NCBI GenBank assembly: GCA_036389455.1
Contig: DASVPW010000073.1
Span: 1-33,571 of the forward strand
Reading direction: 5' to 3'
From: JAJKJG01 sp036389455
GTDB taxonomy: Bacteria > Pseudomonadota > Alphaproteobacteria > Rhizobiales > Beijerinckiaceae
Length of the DNA stretch: 33,571 nt
Both the position numbers and the translations under genes were made by a program. Shown piece by piece: positions 22,013-30,335 of the stretch. Position 1 is the stretch's first letter; every line of letters starts with the position of its first letter. The notes beneath the pieces are model-generated. The model was not told the origin of the DNA. It made no database searches and saw nothing but the letters and a program-made list of their open reading frames with translations.

Positions 22013-22717
22013 TCACACCGTAATCGTCTCCCCGAACACCCGCTCGAAGGCCCCCCGCATCACCGCGTCCACCTCCGGCATCGTCACGGGAATCCCGAGG
22101 TCGACGAGGCTCGTCACCCCGTGCTCGCGAACCCCGCAGGGGACGATGCCCGAGAAGTGGGAGAGGTCGGGCTCGACGTTGAGGCTCACCCCGTGGAACG
22201 AGACCCAGCGGCGCACCCGGATGCCGATCGCCGCGATCTTGTCCTCGGCTTCGGCGCCCTTGTCGGGCCGGCGCACCCAGACGCCGACCCGGTCCTCGCG
22301 GCGCTCGCCGCGGACGTTGAACTCCGCAAGGGTCGCGATGAGCCAGGCCTCCAGCGCCGCCACGTAGGCGCGCAGGTCCGGGCGGCGGCGCTGGAGGTCG
22401 AGCATCACGTAGGCGACCCGCTGGCCCGGCCCGTGGTAGGTGAACCGCCCGCCCCGCCCCGACCGGAACACCGGGAAGCGCTCGGGCTCGACGAGGTCCT
22501 CGTCCCGGGCCGAGGTGCCGGCGGTGTAGAGGGGCGGATGCTCGACGAGCCAGACCCGCTCGGGCGCCCTCCCCTCGGCAATGGCCGCGACCCGCGCCTC
22601 CATCTCGGCCACGGCCTCGTCGTAAGGCACGAGGGCGTCCGCGACCGTCCACTCGACCGGCGGCCCGCCGGCGCGGGCGAGAAAGCCCAAGTCCAATTCG
22701 TCGCGGACGTTTACCAA
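22013..22717 (-). CDS. lipB: Octanoyl-[ACP]:protein N-octanoyltransferase (LipB)
   Basis: Transfers octanoyl from acyl carrier protein to lipoyl domains, the first step of lipoic-acid synthesis. Residues are numbered from the longest frame, which opens with TTG 22738. VEHPPLYTAGTS (65-76) and RGGRFTYHGPGQ (95-106) shape the active site. Catalytic Lys167 lies in DKIAAIGIRVRRWVSFHG and catalytic Cys201 in SGIVPCGVREHGVTSL. The start is uncertain: the frame opens with TTG 22738, but TTG 22717 follows AGGGTGA at good spacing and gives the typical VNVRDE opening, so it is preferred. It is divergent from the FliN-like gene, with a short shared promoter region. Confidence 0.93.
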   Translation of the reverse strand: MVNVRDELDLGFLARAGGPPVEWTVADALVPYDEAVAEMEARVAAIAEGRAPERVWLVEHPPLYTAGTSARDEDLVEPERFPVFRSGRGGRFTYHGPGQRVAYVMLDLQRRRPDLRAYVAALEAWLIATLAEFNVRGERREDRVGVWVRRPDKGAEAEDKIAAIGIRVRRWVSFHGVSLNVEPDLSHFSGIVPCGVREHGVTSLVDLGIPVTMPEVDAVMRGAFERVFGETITV

Positions 22718-22778
22718 GGCTTCACCCTGTTGGCTCAACTGTGGACCCTAGCACGGTGCGGCGCGGGATCGAGGCAGG

Positions 22779-23078
22779 GTGTCGACGCTCGACGACATGA
22801 CGGTGGACCTCACGGTGGTGCTCGGGCGCAACCGGATGCCGATCCACATGCTCCTGCGCATGGGCCGCGGCGCCGTGATCGAGCTCGAGGCGACCGAGAC
22901 CGATATGGTCGAGATCCTCGCCAACGACTACCCCGTGGCCCGCGGCCAGGTGGTGGTGACCGGCACCCGCATCGCGGTCGAGATCACCGAAATCCTCAAA
23001 AAACCGCCCGTCGCGCGCCTGCCCGGCGCCAGCATCGGCGACGCGTCGCTCGCCTCGCTTGCCGCCGCCGAGGTTTGA
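22779..23078 (+). CDS. FliN/FliM (SpoA) family flagellar switch-like protein
   Basis: 99 aa, a single SpoA (surface presentation of antigens) domain like the C-terminal half of FliN. Segments DLTVVLGRNRMPIHMLLRMGRGAVIELE and PVARGQVVVTGTRIAVEITEIL match the domain's strands. FliN forms the rotor C-ring of the flagellum and sits under the motor. No other flagellar gene is in the window, so this is either a detached fliN or a paralogue. The GTG at 22779 follows GAGG; the ATG at 22797 is the alternative. It faces lipB and precedes tRNA-Leu. Confidence 0.82.
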   Translation: MSTLDDMTVDLTVVLGRNRMPIHMLLRMGRGAVIELEATETDMVEILANDYPVARGQVVVTGTRIAVEITEILKKPPVARLPGASIGDASLASLAAAEV

Positions 23079-23197
23079 AACCGGCCGCCTCGGGCCTTAT
23101 TTGAGATGGGCACATAAGGCTTGTGGCGGCGGAAGGCGTCTGTTACACGCTCCGCCGCCTGGACTTGACCCCCTTAAGGGCCGGTCCGGCCTCCCTC

Positions 23198-23282
23198 GCG
23201 GTCGTGGCGGAATTGGTAGACGCGCTAGCTTGAGGTGCTAGTTGGGCAACCAGTGGAGGTTCGAGTCCTCTCGACCGCACCA
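23198..23282 (+). tRNA. tRNA-Leu (anticodon GAG)
   Basis: 85 nt with CCA encoded. The acceptor arms GCGGTCG (23198) and CGACCGC (to 23278) pair perfectly. The D arm is TGGCGGAATTGGTAGACGCG. The anticodon stem CTAGC/GCTAG holds loop TTGAGGT with anticodon GAG. A long variable arm (TGGGCAACCA) marks a class II tRNA, and the T arm GGAGGTTCGAGTCCTC is intact. It decodes CUC and CUU leucine codons, CUC being frequent here. Confidence 0.97.
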
Positions 23283-23315
23283 ATCGGATTCATGAGCTTT
23301 CGCGAGAAGCTCCGG

Positions 23316-23345
23316 ACGGCGGCCTGAACGGCCGCCGTTTGTTTT
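23316..23345 (+). terminator. Intrinsic terminator of tRNA-Leu
   Basis: ACGGCGGCC (23316-23324) pairs with GGCCGCCGT (23330-23338) over loop TGAAC, followed by TTGTTTT. It lies 34 bases after the tRNA 3' end and is a textbook Rho-independent terminator. Confidence 0.85.
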
Positions 23346-23415
23346 GACGAGGTAAAAACCCGCCTTTCGCTCAAATTTTACGCGTCCTTGAGCGATTCCC
23401 GAAACCGGTGCCGGT

Positions 23416-23441
23416 CCAGGGTGCACCCCTCATCACCCTGG
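23416..23441. promoter_or_regulatory. Inverted repeat upstream of the VCBS-repeat gene
   Basis: CCAGGGTG (23416-23423) and CACCCTGG (23434-23441) form a perfect 8-bp inverted repeat with a 10-base spacer, 35 bases before the start. A second pair, CGCTCAA/TTGAGCG, spans 23368-23394. They could be operators or leader hairpins; no regulator can be named. Confidence 0.35.
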
Positions 23442-23475
23442 CCATTGCCGGCCCGGGGTCCATTGCGGGGGCATC

Positions 23476-26400
23476 ATGCAGTTTCCGGTTTCCATGGACG
23501 GCCGTGCCACGGCCGCCGACATCCTCAACAGCGTCAAGCTCAAGGCGAACGAGGACGTCTTCGCGACGGGCGAGAACGTTCCCTTCACCTTCACGATTGC
23601 CGACCTCCTCGCCAACGACGGCGGGATCGTGAAGAGCTTCGTCGGGCTCCAGACGACGATGCTCGGTGGGGGCGCGACGATCACCTATGAGGACGGGGTC
23701 TTCACCTACGACCCGGGCGGCCGCTTCGACTACCTCGGCGCCGGCCAGACCGCCGTCGACGGCTTCAAGTACACGATCCGCAACGGCCTCGGGCATACCT
23801 CCACGGCGCAGGTCTGGATCACTATCACGGGGACGAACGACGAGGTGCAGCTCAACCACTGGACGGGAACCGCCCCGACCCAGGTCGTCGAGCTCGCCGA
23901 CGGGGACCCGGACGAGGACGGCTTCACGCACACGACCTCCGGCGCGCTCGATTACACGGACACGGACCTGTACGACACCCACAGCTTCTCATTCGCGCCG
24001 CAGGGCGAGGGCTACCTCGGCACGTTCTCGGCGGTCATGACGGAGCTGGCGCACCCCTACGACAGGGGCTTCGTCGACTGGACCTTCACGGTCGACGACG
24101 CCGCCGTCGCCTTCCTCGGCGAGGGCGAGACCTCAAGGCAGTACTACGACGTGAGCGTCTCGGACGCCCACGGCGGCACCACCACGAGGACGGTCGAGGT
24201 CGACCTCGTCGGCACGAACGACGCGCCGACGACGCGCGCCCTCGAGGCCGTCGTCGCGGACGACGGGCGCGTGACCCTGACGCCGTTCGTGTCGGACGCC
24301 GACCTCTCGGACGCCCACACCGTCAGCGTCGACGCGCAAGGGCTCGTCGGGACGGCCTGGGCGAACCCGGACGGCTCGATCACCTACGACCCGGGCCGGC
24401 TCGGCGCCCTCGGCGAGGGTGAGAGCATCGTCGAGCAGTTCACCTTCACGGTCTCGGACGGCCACGGCGGCGAGGCGACCGCGACCGCGACCGTCCGGGT
24501 CGAGGGCCGTAACGATGCCCCAGTCGTGCAGGCGCTCACGGCGCAGGTCGGCGAGGGCGCGGGCGCGGTGCTTCTGTCGCCCATGTTCGAGGACCCCGAC
24601 GGCGACGATGCGCACACCGTCCGGATCGAAGCCGGCAGCCTGCGCGGCAAGGCGGAGATGATCGCCGACGGGCGCATTTCCTATGCCCCCGCTGGCGGCT
24701 TCGAGTTCCTCGCGGCGGGCGAGACCGCGGCCGAGACCTTCGTCTACACGGTCACGGACAGCCACGGCGCGACGGGCAAGAACACGGTCACGGTGACGGT
24801 CGCGGGCGAGAACGACGCGCCCGTCGCGCAGGCCCTCTCCGGGACCGTGCGGGCCTGGGGCTGGGGCTCCTTCGTTTCCGGGCTCGACTCGTCGACGACC
24901 CTCACGCCCGTCTTCAGCGACGCCGACCGCTCCGACGTCCACCGGGTCGGCGTCGACACGCGCGGGACGATCGGCGCCGCCTGGCTCCAGCCGGACAACA
25001 CCATCCGCTACGACGAGAACCGCGCCTTCACGTGGCTCGGCGAGGGCGAGACCGCAACCGACCGCTTCACCTACACAGTCCTCGACAACCACGGCGGCCG
25101 GGACACGAAGACCGTGACCGTCACGGTCATCGGCACCAACGACGACCCAGACGCGCGGCCGATCGAGGCCGCCATGACGGCCCACGGCGGCTCGCTCACG
25201 CTCGCCCCGCTCTTCAAGGACGCGGACCTGCACGACACCCACACGGTGGAGGTCGCGAACCTCTCGGGGCGCGCCAAGATCGAGGTCAACCCGAACGGCA
25301 CCATCTCCTACGATCCCGGCCGTGGCTTCGACTGGCTCGGCTTCGGCGAGACCACGACCGACAGCTTCGTCTACGTCGTCGAGGACAACCACGGCGGCAT
25401 CGACAAAGAGCTCGTGACGGTCCGGATCACGGGCGACAACCATCTCCCGGTGGCGGAGCGCGTCGACGCCGCCATGACGATCCATGCCGGCCCGCTCACC
25501 GTCGAGCCGGCCTTCACCGACGCCGACGCTTCCGACACCCACGTTGTGACCGCCGCGGCGAAGAGCAGCCGCGGTATCCCGGTTGTCACGAACCCGGACG
25601 GCACCTTCACCTACGACCCCCACGGCGCGTTCGATTACCTGCGCTCCGGCGAGTCGCTCGTCGACGACTTCTCCTACGAGGTGCGCGACAGCCACGGCGC
25701 GGTGAGCCGCTCGTACGTGGTCGTCACGATCGCGAGCGACAACCACGACCCGGTCGCGCAGCCGCTCGCCGCGACGGTGCGGGCTGACGGCAGCGTGCTG
25801 ACCCTGAAGCCCGCCTTCGCCGACCCGGACGCGGGCGACGCCCACACCCTGAGCTTCCTCGACTGGGGCGGCAGCCTGGCCTTGAGCCGGAACCTCTCCG
25901 CCCTCGTGACCCTCAACCCGGACGGCACCTTCACCTACGACACCGCAGGCTTGTTGCACCTCGGCCCGGGCCAGTCCGTCACCGACACCTTCTCCTTCCT
26001 GGTGCAGGACAACCGCGGCGGCTACGATATCAAGAGCGCGACGATCACGCTGACCGGGGACGCGCTCCCGGACACGGCGCGCGCCGTCGCGGTCGCCGAG
26101 ACGCCCGGCGTCTTCCTCGACCCGACGCCGCACGAGGCCGCGGGCGCGATCGTCTCGCTCCCGGCCGGCGCCACGGCCTCGATCGGCGCCCAGACGGTGC
26201 GCTTCCTCGCGCCCGGCATCCGGGAGGACATCCTCAGGCCGGCGCAGGTGGAGGGCCTCAAGGGGTCCTTCCACGTCGCGGCCGATGCCGGCGGCGACGG
26301 CGCGTTCCACTGGAGCTTCTCGGTCCAGGACCGCAACATCGACTTCCTGCGGGCGGGCGACCGGGCCGTGCTCGTCACGGACGTGCTGATCGACGACCAC

Positions 26401-26502
26401 CACGGCCACGTCGACCACGCGCTCGTCACGGTGACGCTCTTGGGCGCCGCCGAGCCGCCGCTGCCCCAGCCCCTGCCCCCGCTCCCGGAGTGGTGGGCCT
26501 GA
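23476..26502 (+). CDS. Large VCBS/cadherin-like repeat protein (putative surface adhesin)
   Basis: 1008 aa made of about nine Ig-like VCBS repeats of roughly 100 residues. A typical one contains NDAP, then LTPxFSDADxxDxHTV, NPDGTxxYDPGxxF, LGxGExxxDxFTYTVxDxHGG and TVTVxGxND. Asp/Asn-rich turns suggest calcium binding. Such repeats form rigid stalks of adhesins, usually exported by a type I system. Here there is no N-terminal signal peptide, no RTX nonapeptide repeat and no obvious type I C-terminal signal; the end is Pro-rich (PLPPLPEWWA). No transporter genes are adjacent. Start is ATG 23476, with ATG 23494 possible. The reverse strand carries a 761-codon open frame that is a codon shadow. 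Confidence 0.85.
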   Translation: MQFPVSMDGRATAADILNSVKLKANEDVFATGENVPFTFTIADLLANDGGIVKSFVGLQTTMLGGGATITYEDGVFTYDPGGRFDYLGAGQTAVDGFKYTIRNGLGHTSTAQVWITITGTNDEVQLNHWTGTAPTQVVELADGDPDEDGFTHTTSGALDYTDTDLYDTHSFSFAPQGEGYLGTFSAVMTELAHPYDRGFVDWTFTVDDAAVAFLGEGETSRQYYDVSVSDAHGGTTTRTVEVDLVGTNDAPTTRALEAVVADDGRVTLTPFVSDADLSDAHTVSVDAQGLVGTAWANPDGSITYDPGRLGALGEGESIVEQFTFTVSDGHGGEATATATVRVEGRNDAPVVQALTAQVGEGAGAVLLSPMFEDPDGDDAHTVRIEAGSLRGKAEMIADGRISYAPAGGFEFLAAGETAAETFVYTVTDSHGATGKNTVTVTVAGENDAPVAQALSGTVRAWGWGSFVSGLDSSTTLTPVFSDADRSDVHRVGVDTRGTIGAAWLQPDNTIRYDENRAFTWLGEGETATDRFTYTVLDNHGGRDTKTVTVTVIGTNDDPDARPIEAAMTAHGGSLTLAPLFKDADLHDTHTVEVANLSGRAKIEVNPNGTISYDPGRGFDWLGFGETTTDSFVYVVEDNHGGIDKELVTVRITGDNHLPVAERVDAAMTIHAGPLTVEPAFTDADASDTHVVTAAAKSSRGIPVVTNPDGTFTYDPHGAFDYLRSGESLVDDFSYEVRDSHGAVSRSYVVVTIASDNHDPVAQPLAATVRADGSVLTLKPAFADPDAGDAHTLSFLDWGGSLALSRNLSALVTLNPDGTFTYDTAGLLHLGPGQSVTDTFSFLVQDNRGGYDIKSATITLTGDALPDTARAVAVAETPGVFLDPTPHEAAGAIVSLPAGATASIGAQTVRFLAPGIREDILRPAQVEGLKGSFHVAADAGGDGAFHWSFSVQDRNIDFLRAGDRAVLVTDVLIDDHHGHVDHALVTVTLLGAAEPPLPQPLPPLPEWWA

Positions 26503-26523
26503 CGGGCGAGGCGCGGCGGCGTC

Positions 26524-26799
26524 TTAGACCGGGAGGGCCGGCGCGGGCCTCGAGGGCGCCCCCTCACCCGCCGCCTCGGCCTTCGCCAGGGGCTTCGTCA
26601 CCCAGAGCTGGAAGCCTTCGCCGGCGATCGCGGTCTCGATGTCGGCGCGGGCGAAGTTGTGCGGCGGGGCCTTGTCGGGGCGGATCACGCCGGTCGCGTC
26701 CCACGGGCCGTACTTCGGCGGCAGCCGGGCGCCGGTCGATTCGCCGGCGAAGGCCCTCAAGGTCGGCTTGACCCGGGACTTGAACATGAAGATTCGCAT
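26524..26799 (-). CDS. Small hypothetical protein (91 aa)
   Basis: Start is ATG 26799 (MRIFMFKSRVKPTLRAFAGE), with GGGAG upstream. The middle reads LPPKYGPWDATGVIRPDKAPPHNFARADIETAIAGEGFQLWVTKPL, a compact, well-ordered segment, followed by a low-complexity Ala/Pro tail. I do not recognise the family, but the segment has the look of a conserved domain. It is convergent with the VCBS gene, with 21 bases between stops. Confidence 0.65.
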   Translation of the reverse strand: MRIFMFKSRVKPTLRAFAGESTGARLPPKYGPWDATGVIRPDKAPPHNFARADIETAIAGEGFQLWVTKPLAKAEAAGEGAPSRPAPALPV

Positions 26800-27020
26800 A
26801 GGACGCTCCCGTGACATTGCAGGCGGGAGCGCGGGTCTCTCAGCCGCCGGCGCCTGTGGTCGATAGCCGGACGGTGCCGGCACTCTAGCCCGTCCGCGGC
26901 GCAAAAGCACCTTTTCCGGCCAAACGGCCTGGAAGATCCGGTTCGGGCTTGCTATTTCCCCTCGGCGAGTGCCATGTGCGGCCGGCGCAGCGCCTGCGTC
27001 GGAACGACGGACGGCTGCAC

Positions 27021-27206
27021 ATGGTCAAGAGCTTCATCACGGGCGCGGCCCAGGGCGTCACCGACTCGGCCAAGCGGGTGACGGCCATCATGAAGGGCCG
27101 CCCCGATCCCCACGCCGAGCGGCAGGCCGCCCAGGCCGAGCGCAAGGAATTCGGGAAGCGGACCAACCCGAAGACCTCGCCCGGCGGCTCGACCAGGAAC
27201 GGCTGA
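27021..27206 (+). CDS. Small basic hypothetical protein (61 aa)
   Basis: ATG 27021 opens MVKSFITGAAQGVTDSAKRV, then a Lys/Arg/Gln-rich helix (ERQAAQAERKEFGKRTN) and a disordered end. An upstream in-frame TTG at 26949 adds 24 unlikely residues. The protein is charged and probably nucleic-acid or ribosome associated, though this is only a guess from composition. It precedes rpsU by 67 bp on the same strand. Confidence 0.55.
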   Translation: MVKSFITGAAQGVTDSAKRVTAIMKGRPDPHAERQAAQAERKEFGKRTNPKTSPGGSTRNG

Positions 27207-27273
27207 TCGGCCGCTAAGGTCCTCGAAAGCCGGCGCGCGCCGGGACGGAACAGATTCGGAAAGGATATCCCCT

Positions 27274-27582
27274 TTGCAAGTGCTCGTTCGGGACAACAAC
27301 GTCGACCAGGCCCTGCGCGTCCTCAAGAAGCGGATGCAGCGCGAGGGCATCTTCCGCGAGATGAAGCAGCGCCGCGCCTACGAGAAGCCGTCCGAGCGCA
27401 AGACCCGCGAGAAGGCCGAGGCCGTCCGCCGCGCCCGCAAGGCCGCCCGCAAGCAGGCCCAGCGCGAGGGGCTCCTGCCGATGCCGAAGCGCAAGCCCGA
27501 GGACGCCCGCGGCCGCGGGCCGAGGCCGGGCGGCTTCGGCGGCGGAGCCGGAGCGGGCGCCGGGGCGCCGCCGCGCACCTGA
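27274..27582 (+). CDS. rpsU: 30S ribosomal protein S21 with C-terminal extension
   Basis: 102 aa, larger than the usual ~70 aa of S21, owing to a C-terminal tail. The S21 core VQVLVRDNNVDQALRVLKKR and QREGIFREMKQRRAYEKPSERK is unmistakable. S21 helps position mRNA at the 30S decoding site. The frame begins at TTG 27274, with AAGGAT nine bases upstream; no ATG or GTG is available before the conserved start, so the TTG is probably genuine. The tail is Arg/Ala-rich (AEAVRRARKAARKQAQREG), then a Pro/Gly stretch. It ends two bases before the convergent RHH gene. Confidence 0.94.
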   Translation: MQVLVRDNNVDQALRVLKKRMQREGIFREMKQRRAYEKPSERKTREKAEAVRRARKAARKQAQREGLLPMPKRKPEDARGRGPRPGGFGGGAGAGAGAPPRT

Positions 27583-27584
27583 AC

Positions 27585-27797
27585 CTACTCCCGGTCCTCG
27601 CGCACCCCGAGGTCGACCTTCACGGTCCCGGGCTCGGCCGCGTAGGCCTCGAGGCCGCGCTCGATGAGGTCGCGGAGCGCCTGCTCGTCCGAGTCGAGGC
27701 GCCGGTCCGCCCGGTAGGCGCGGATGCGCTCGTGCAGCACGGCCGGGATCGTGACCGTCACGGCGCGCTGCTCCTCGGCCGGGATCGAATGCTGCAT
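27585..27797 (-). CDS. Small ribbon-helix-helix protein
   Basis: 70 aa from ATG 27797. The strand RAVTVTIPAVLHERIRAYRADR, helix SDEQALRDLIERGLEAYA and acidic C terminus fit the CopG/Arc/MetJ ribbon-helix-helix fold, giving dimeric DNA binding. It could be an antitoxin or a transcription factor. No toxin gene is adjacent: its neighbours are rpsU and a decayed glycoside hydrolase fragment. Confidence 0.65.
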   Translation of the reverse strand: MQHSIPAEEQRAVTVTIPAVLHERIRAYRADRRLDSDEQALRDLIERGLEAYAAEPGTVKVDLGVREDRE

Positions 27798-27956
27798 GGG
27801 CCGCCTCCCGCCCTTAATCCTGAGCCGGGGCGGCGCGGCTGGCAAGCGTGGCTTTCCGTCAATCGCGCGCCCGCCGGATCGCCAAGGCGAGGTACGACGC
27901 CCAAGCGCTCCTGTGGCTCGTCCGGAGGCGTTCGACGGAGCTGCGAGGGATGGGCG

Positions 27957-28255
27957 AGCGGCCCGCCGAGGAGCCTGTTGTAGGGGTGCCGGTCCCAGCG
28001 CAGCCAAGTCCAGAAAGTGTCGAAGGGCGTCAGCAGAATCCGCAGGCCGTGCCGCTCGCACAAGGCGAAGAGGTCGTCCCAGACCTGCACCATCTCGGGG
28101 TTGAAGCGGCCGGCCGGGCGCTCGAAGAAATGATCCTCGCCCTCGGCGTATTCGAGCATGAGCCGCAGACACGTCACGCCGTGCCGCTTGAGCCGGGCGA
28201 GGTGGCGCTCGACCGAGGGCACGTCAAGTTCGTATGCGATAGCACGCGCCGTCCG
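27957..28255 (-). pseudogene. Glycoside hydrolase (GH5-like) fragment, truncated
   Basis: On the minus strand a segment reads ELDVPSVERHLARLKRHGV, then TCLRLMLEYAEGEDHF, GRFNPEMVQVWDDLFALCERHG and LRILLTPFDTFWTWLRWDRHP, ending NRLLGGP. This is a beta-strand/helix pattern of a TIM-barrel glycoside hydrolase, here only the second and third barrel units. No start codon begins it, and catalytic Glu residues in later barrel strands are absent. After GGP the frame changes to nonsense, ending at 27758. It is probably a remnant of a larger hydrolase gene. The region 27798-27956 holds only this nonsense tail. Confidence 0.6.
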
Positions 28256-28297
28256 CGAATGATGGTTACAGGCCCGCGGGAGTTGCGGGCCGGCGCC

Positions 28298-28756
28298 TCA
28301 GATCACGAGCAGATCCACGGTCTCGAAGCCCCGCTTCGCGAGGCGCTCGGCGATGATGCGGCGGTGGCATTGGGCCGGGTCGCGCTCGAAGCAGAGGAGG
28401 CAGACCGGCTCTTTGGCCGCAAGCTCGGCCAGCTGTTCGAGCTGCGCCTGCGCGGCCTCCGTCGCGAGCTGCTCGCAGAAGATTTCGTGCATCCGCGCGG
28501 TCGCGCCGGCGCGGGCGGCCTCGCGCCCGGCCTTCGGCGTGCCGAGGTCGATGAAGTGGCGGTAGCCGATCTCGCGCTCGGCGAGGTTGTCGCGGAGCTG
28601 GTTCTTCGAGAAGCCCTTCTTGCGCGACAGCGCGACCGCGCGCACGTCGGCGACGGTCGCGACGCCGGCGTCCGCGACAGTCGCGAGGAAGCGGTCCACG
28701 TCCGCGCCTTCGTAGCCGATGGTGTAGAGGGTCTTCTTCTGCTTTCGCGCCGCCAT
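28298..28756 (-). CDS. DUF488-domain protein
   Basis: 152 aa. TLYTIGYEGADVDRFLATVADAGV opens the DUF488 fold, with VRAVALSRKKGFSKNQLRDNL in the middle and LLCFERDPAQCHRRIIAERLAKRG near the C terminus, where the Cys and His are conserved in the family. DUF488 proteins are widespread with unknown function. Start is taken at ATG 28756 near the first conserved strand; ATG 28813 is in frame upstream. It is divergent from mgtE. Confidence 0.82.
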   Translation of the reverse strand: MAARKQKKTLYTIGYEGADVDRFLATVADAGVATVADVRAVALSRKKGFSKNQLRDNLAEREIGYRHFIDLGTPKAGREAARAGATARMHEIFCEQLATEAAQAQLEQLAELAAKEPVCLLCFERDPAQCHRRIIAERLAKRGFETVDLLVI

Positions 28757-28874
28757 GGCGGCCACTGTATCAGGACCGGCGGGGCATTCCAGAAGCCGCG
28801 CCGCTTCGGTCATTGCCACGGCCCGGCGGCGCACCTAAACACGGCCTGAACCCCGCCTCCCAGGACCTAAGCCG

Positions 28875-30281
28875 ATGGACGTCGAAGACGAGACGGCGCT
28901 CCGGGCGCCGGACGCTCCGGTGCGGGACGAGGACGAGAACGTCAACCCCGCGTTCGTCGCGGCCCTCGCCGAAGCCATCGAGGCCGGCGACGGGCCCCGC
29001 GTCCGGGCCCTCACCGCCGGCCTTCACGAGGCCGACTTCGGCGACGTGCTCGAGGCGCTCGCGCCGGACCTGCGCCCGCGCCTGATCGAGCTGCTGGGCC
29101 GCGACTTCGACTTCACCGCGCTGACGGAAGTCGACGAGGCCGTCCGCGAAGAAATCCTCGACGAGCTCGGCGCCTCGGCCGTCGCCGAGGGCGTGCGCGA
29201 CCTCGATTCCGACGACGCCGTCACGATCCTCGAGAGCATGGACGAGGAGGACCAGGCGGAGGTCCTGGAGAAGCTGCCGGCGACCGAGCGCGTCGCGCTC
29301 CAGCGCTCTCTCGACTACCCGGAGGACTCGGCCGGCCGGCTGATGCAGGACGAGTTCATCGCCGTGCCGCCGTTCTGGACCGTCGGGCAGACGATCGACC
29401 ACATGCGCGAGACCCCGGACCTGCCCGAGACCTTCTACGAGATCTTCGTCATCGACCCGGGGGCGCGGCTCCTCGGCTCCGTGCCCCTCGACCGCCTGCT
29501 GCGCACGAAACGCCCGGTGCCCGTGTCCGAGATCATGACCGACGACCCCGACCGGGTCGAGGCGACCGAGCCGCAGGAGGAGGTCGCGCGTCTGTTCCAG
29601 CGCTACAACCTCGTCTCCGCCGCAGTCGTCGACGAAGGCAACCGCCTCGTCGGCGTGCTCATGATCGACGACATCGTCGACGTCCTGGAGGAGGAGGCCG
29701 ACGCCGACATCAAGGCGCTCGGCGGCGTGCAGCCGGACGAGGAGATCTCCGACCGGGTCGTCTACATCACGCGGCGGCGCTTCTGGTGGCTGTTCGTCAA
29801 CCTGCTCACCGCCTTCGTCGCTTCCTCGGTGCTGAAGGGGTTCGCGGCCGAGCTCGAGAAGATGGTGGCGCTCGCCGTGCTCGCGCCCATCGTCGCGAGC
29901 CAGGGCGGCAACGCCGGCACGCAGACCATGACGGTTGCGGTGCGGGCGCTCGCGACCCGCGACCTCGGGCCCTGGAACATGTGGCGGGTGATCGGCCGCG
30001 AGGTGATGGTCGGCCTCCTCAACGGCGCCGGCTTCGCCCTCATCACCGGCGCGCTCGCCGCCGCCTGGTTCTCGAGCTGGGGCCTCGGAATCGTCATCGG
30101 GCTCGCCATGATCGTGAACCTGCTGGCCGCCGCGATCGCCGGCATCACGGTCCCCCTCGTCCTGGAGCGCGCCGGCGCCGACCCGGCGGTCTCGTCCGCG
30201 CCCTTCGTGACGACGGTCACCGACGTCGTCGGCTTCTTCGCCTTCCTCGGCATCGCGACCCTGTGGTTCGGGCTCGCCTGA
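28875..30281 (+). CDS. mgtE: Magnesium transporter MgtE
   Basis: 468 aa with full MgtE layout. A helical N domain (20-140) has the acidic repeat GVRDLDSDDAVTILESMDEEDQAEVLEKL. Two CBS domains (about 150-275) contain PVPVSEIMTDDPDRV. Five transmembrane helices follow (from about 300), with GGNAGTQ (344-350) in the pore-lining signature PIVASQGGNAGTQTMTVAVRA and the conserved DPAVSSAPFVTTVTDVVGFF. It is an inner-membrane channel-like Mg2+ importer gated by Mg2+ bound between the N and CBS domains. No riboswitch-like leader was recognised in the 118-bp gap upstream. Confidence 0.96.
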   Translation: MDVEDETALRAPDAPVRDEDENVNPAFVAALAEAIEAGDGPRVRALTAGLHEADFGDVLEALAPDLRPRLIELLGRDFDFTALTEVDEAVREEILDELGASAVAEGVRDLDSDDAVTILESMDEEDQAEVLEKLPATERVALQRSLDYPEDSAGRLMQDEFIAVPPFWTVGQTIDHMRETPDLPETFYEIFVIDPGARLLGSVPLDRLLRTKRPVPVSEIMTDDPDRVEATEPQEEVARLFQRYNLVSAAVVDEGNRLVGVLMIDDIVDVLEEEADADIKALGGVQPDEEISDRVVYITRRRFWWLFVNLLTAFVASSVLKGFAAELEKMVALAVLAPIVASQGGNAGTQTMTVAVRALATRDLGPWNMWRVIGREVMVGLLNGAGFALITGALAAAWFSSWGLGIVIGLAMIVNLLAAAIAGITVPLVLERAGADPAVSSAPFVTTVTDVVGFFAFLGIATLWFGLA

Positions 30282-30335
30282 ACGCCGCTCCATCGCCGTA
30301 AGCCGCGCTTAACGCGGGTGCCGTAGCGTCGCGGG

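Noticed and set aside
23198..23282. tRNA-Leu as an integration (att) site for an island
   Set aside because: No integrase gene and no direct copy of the tRNA 3' end was found downstream; the VCBS gene has host-like composition.
24133..26418. 761-codon minus-strand open frame
   Set aside because: Antisense shadow of the VCBS-repeat gene; its Val/Arg/Asp-rich pseudo-repeats mirror the repeats of the real gene.
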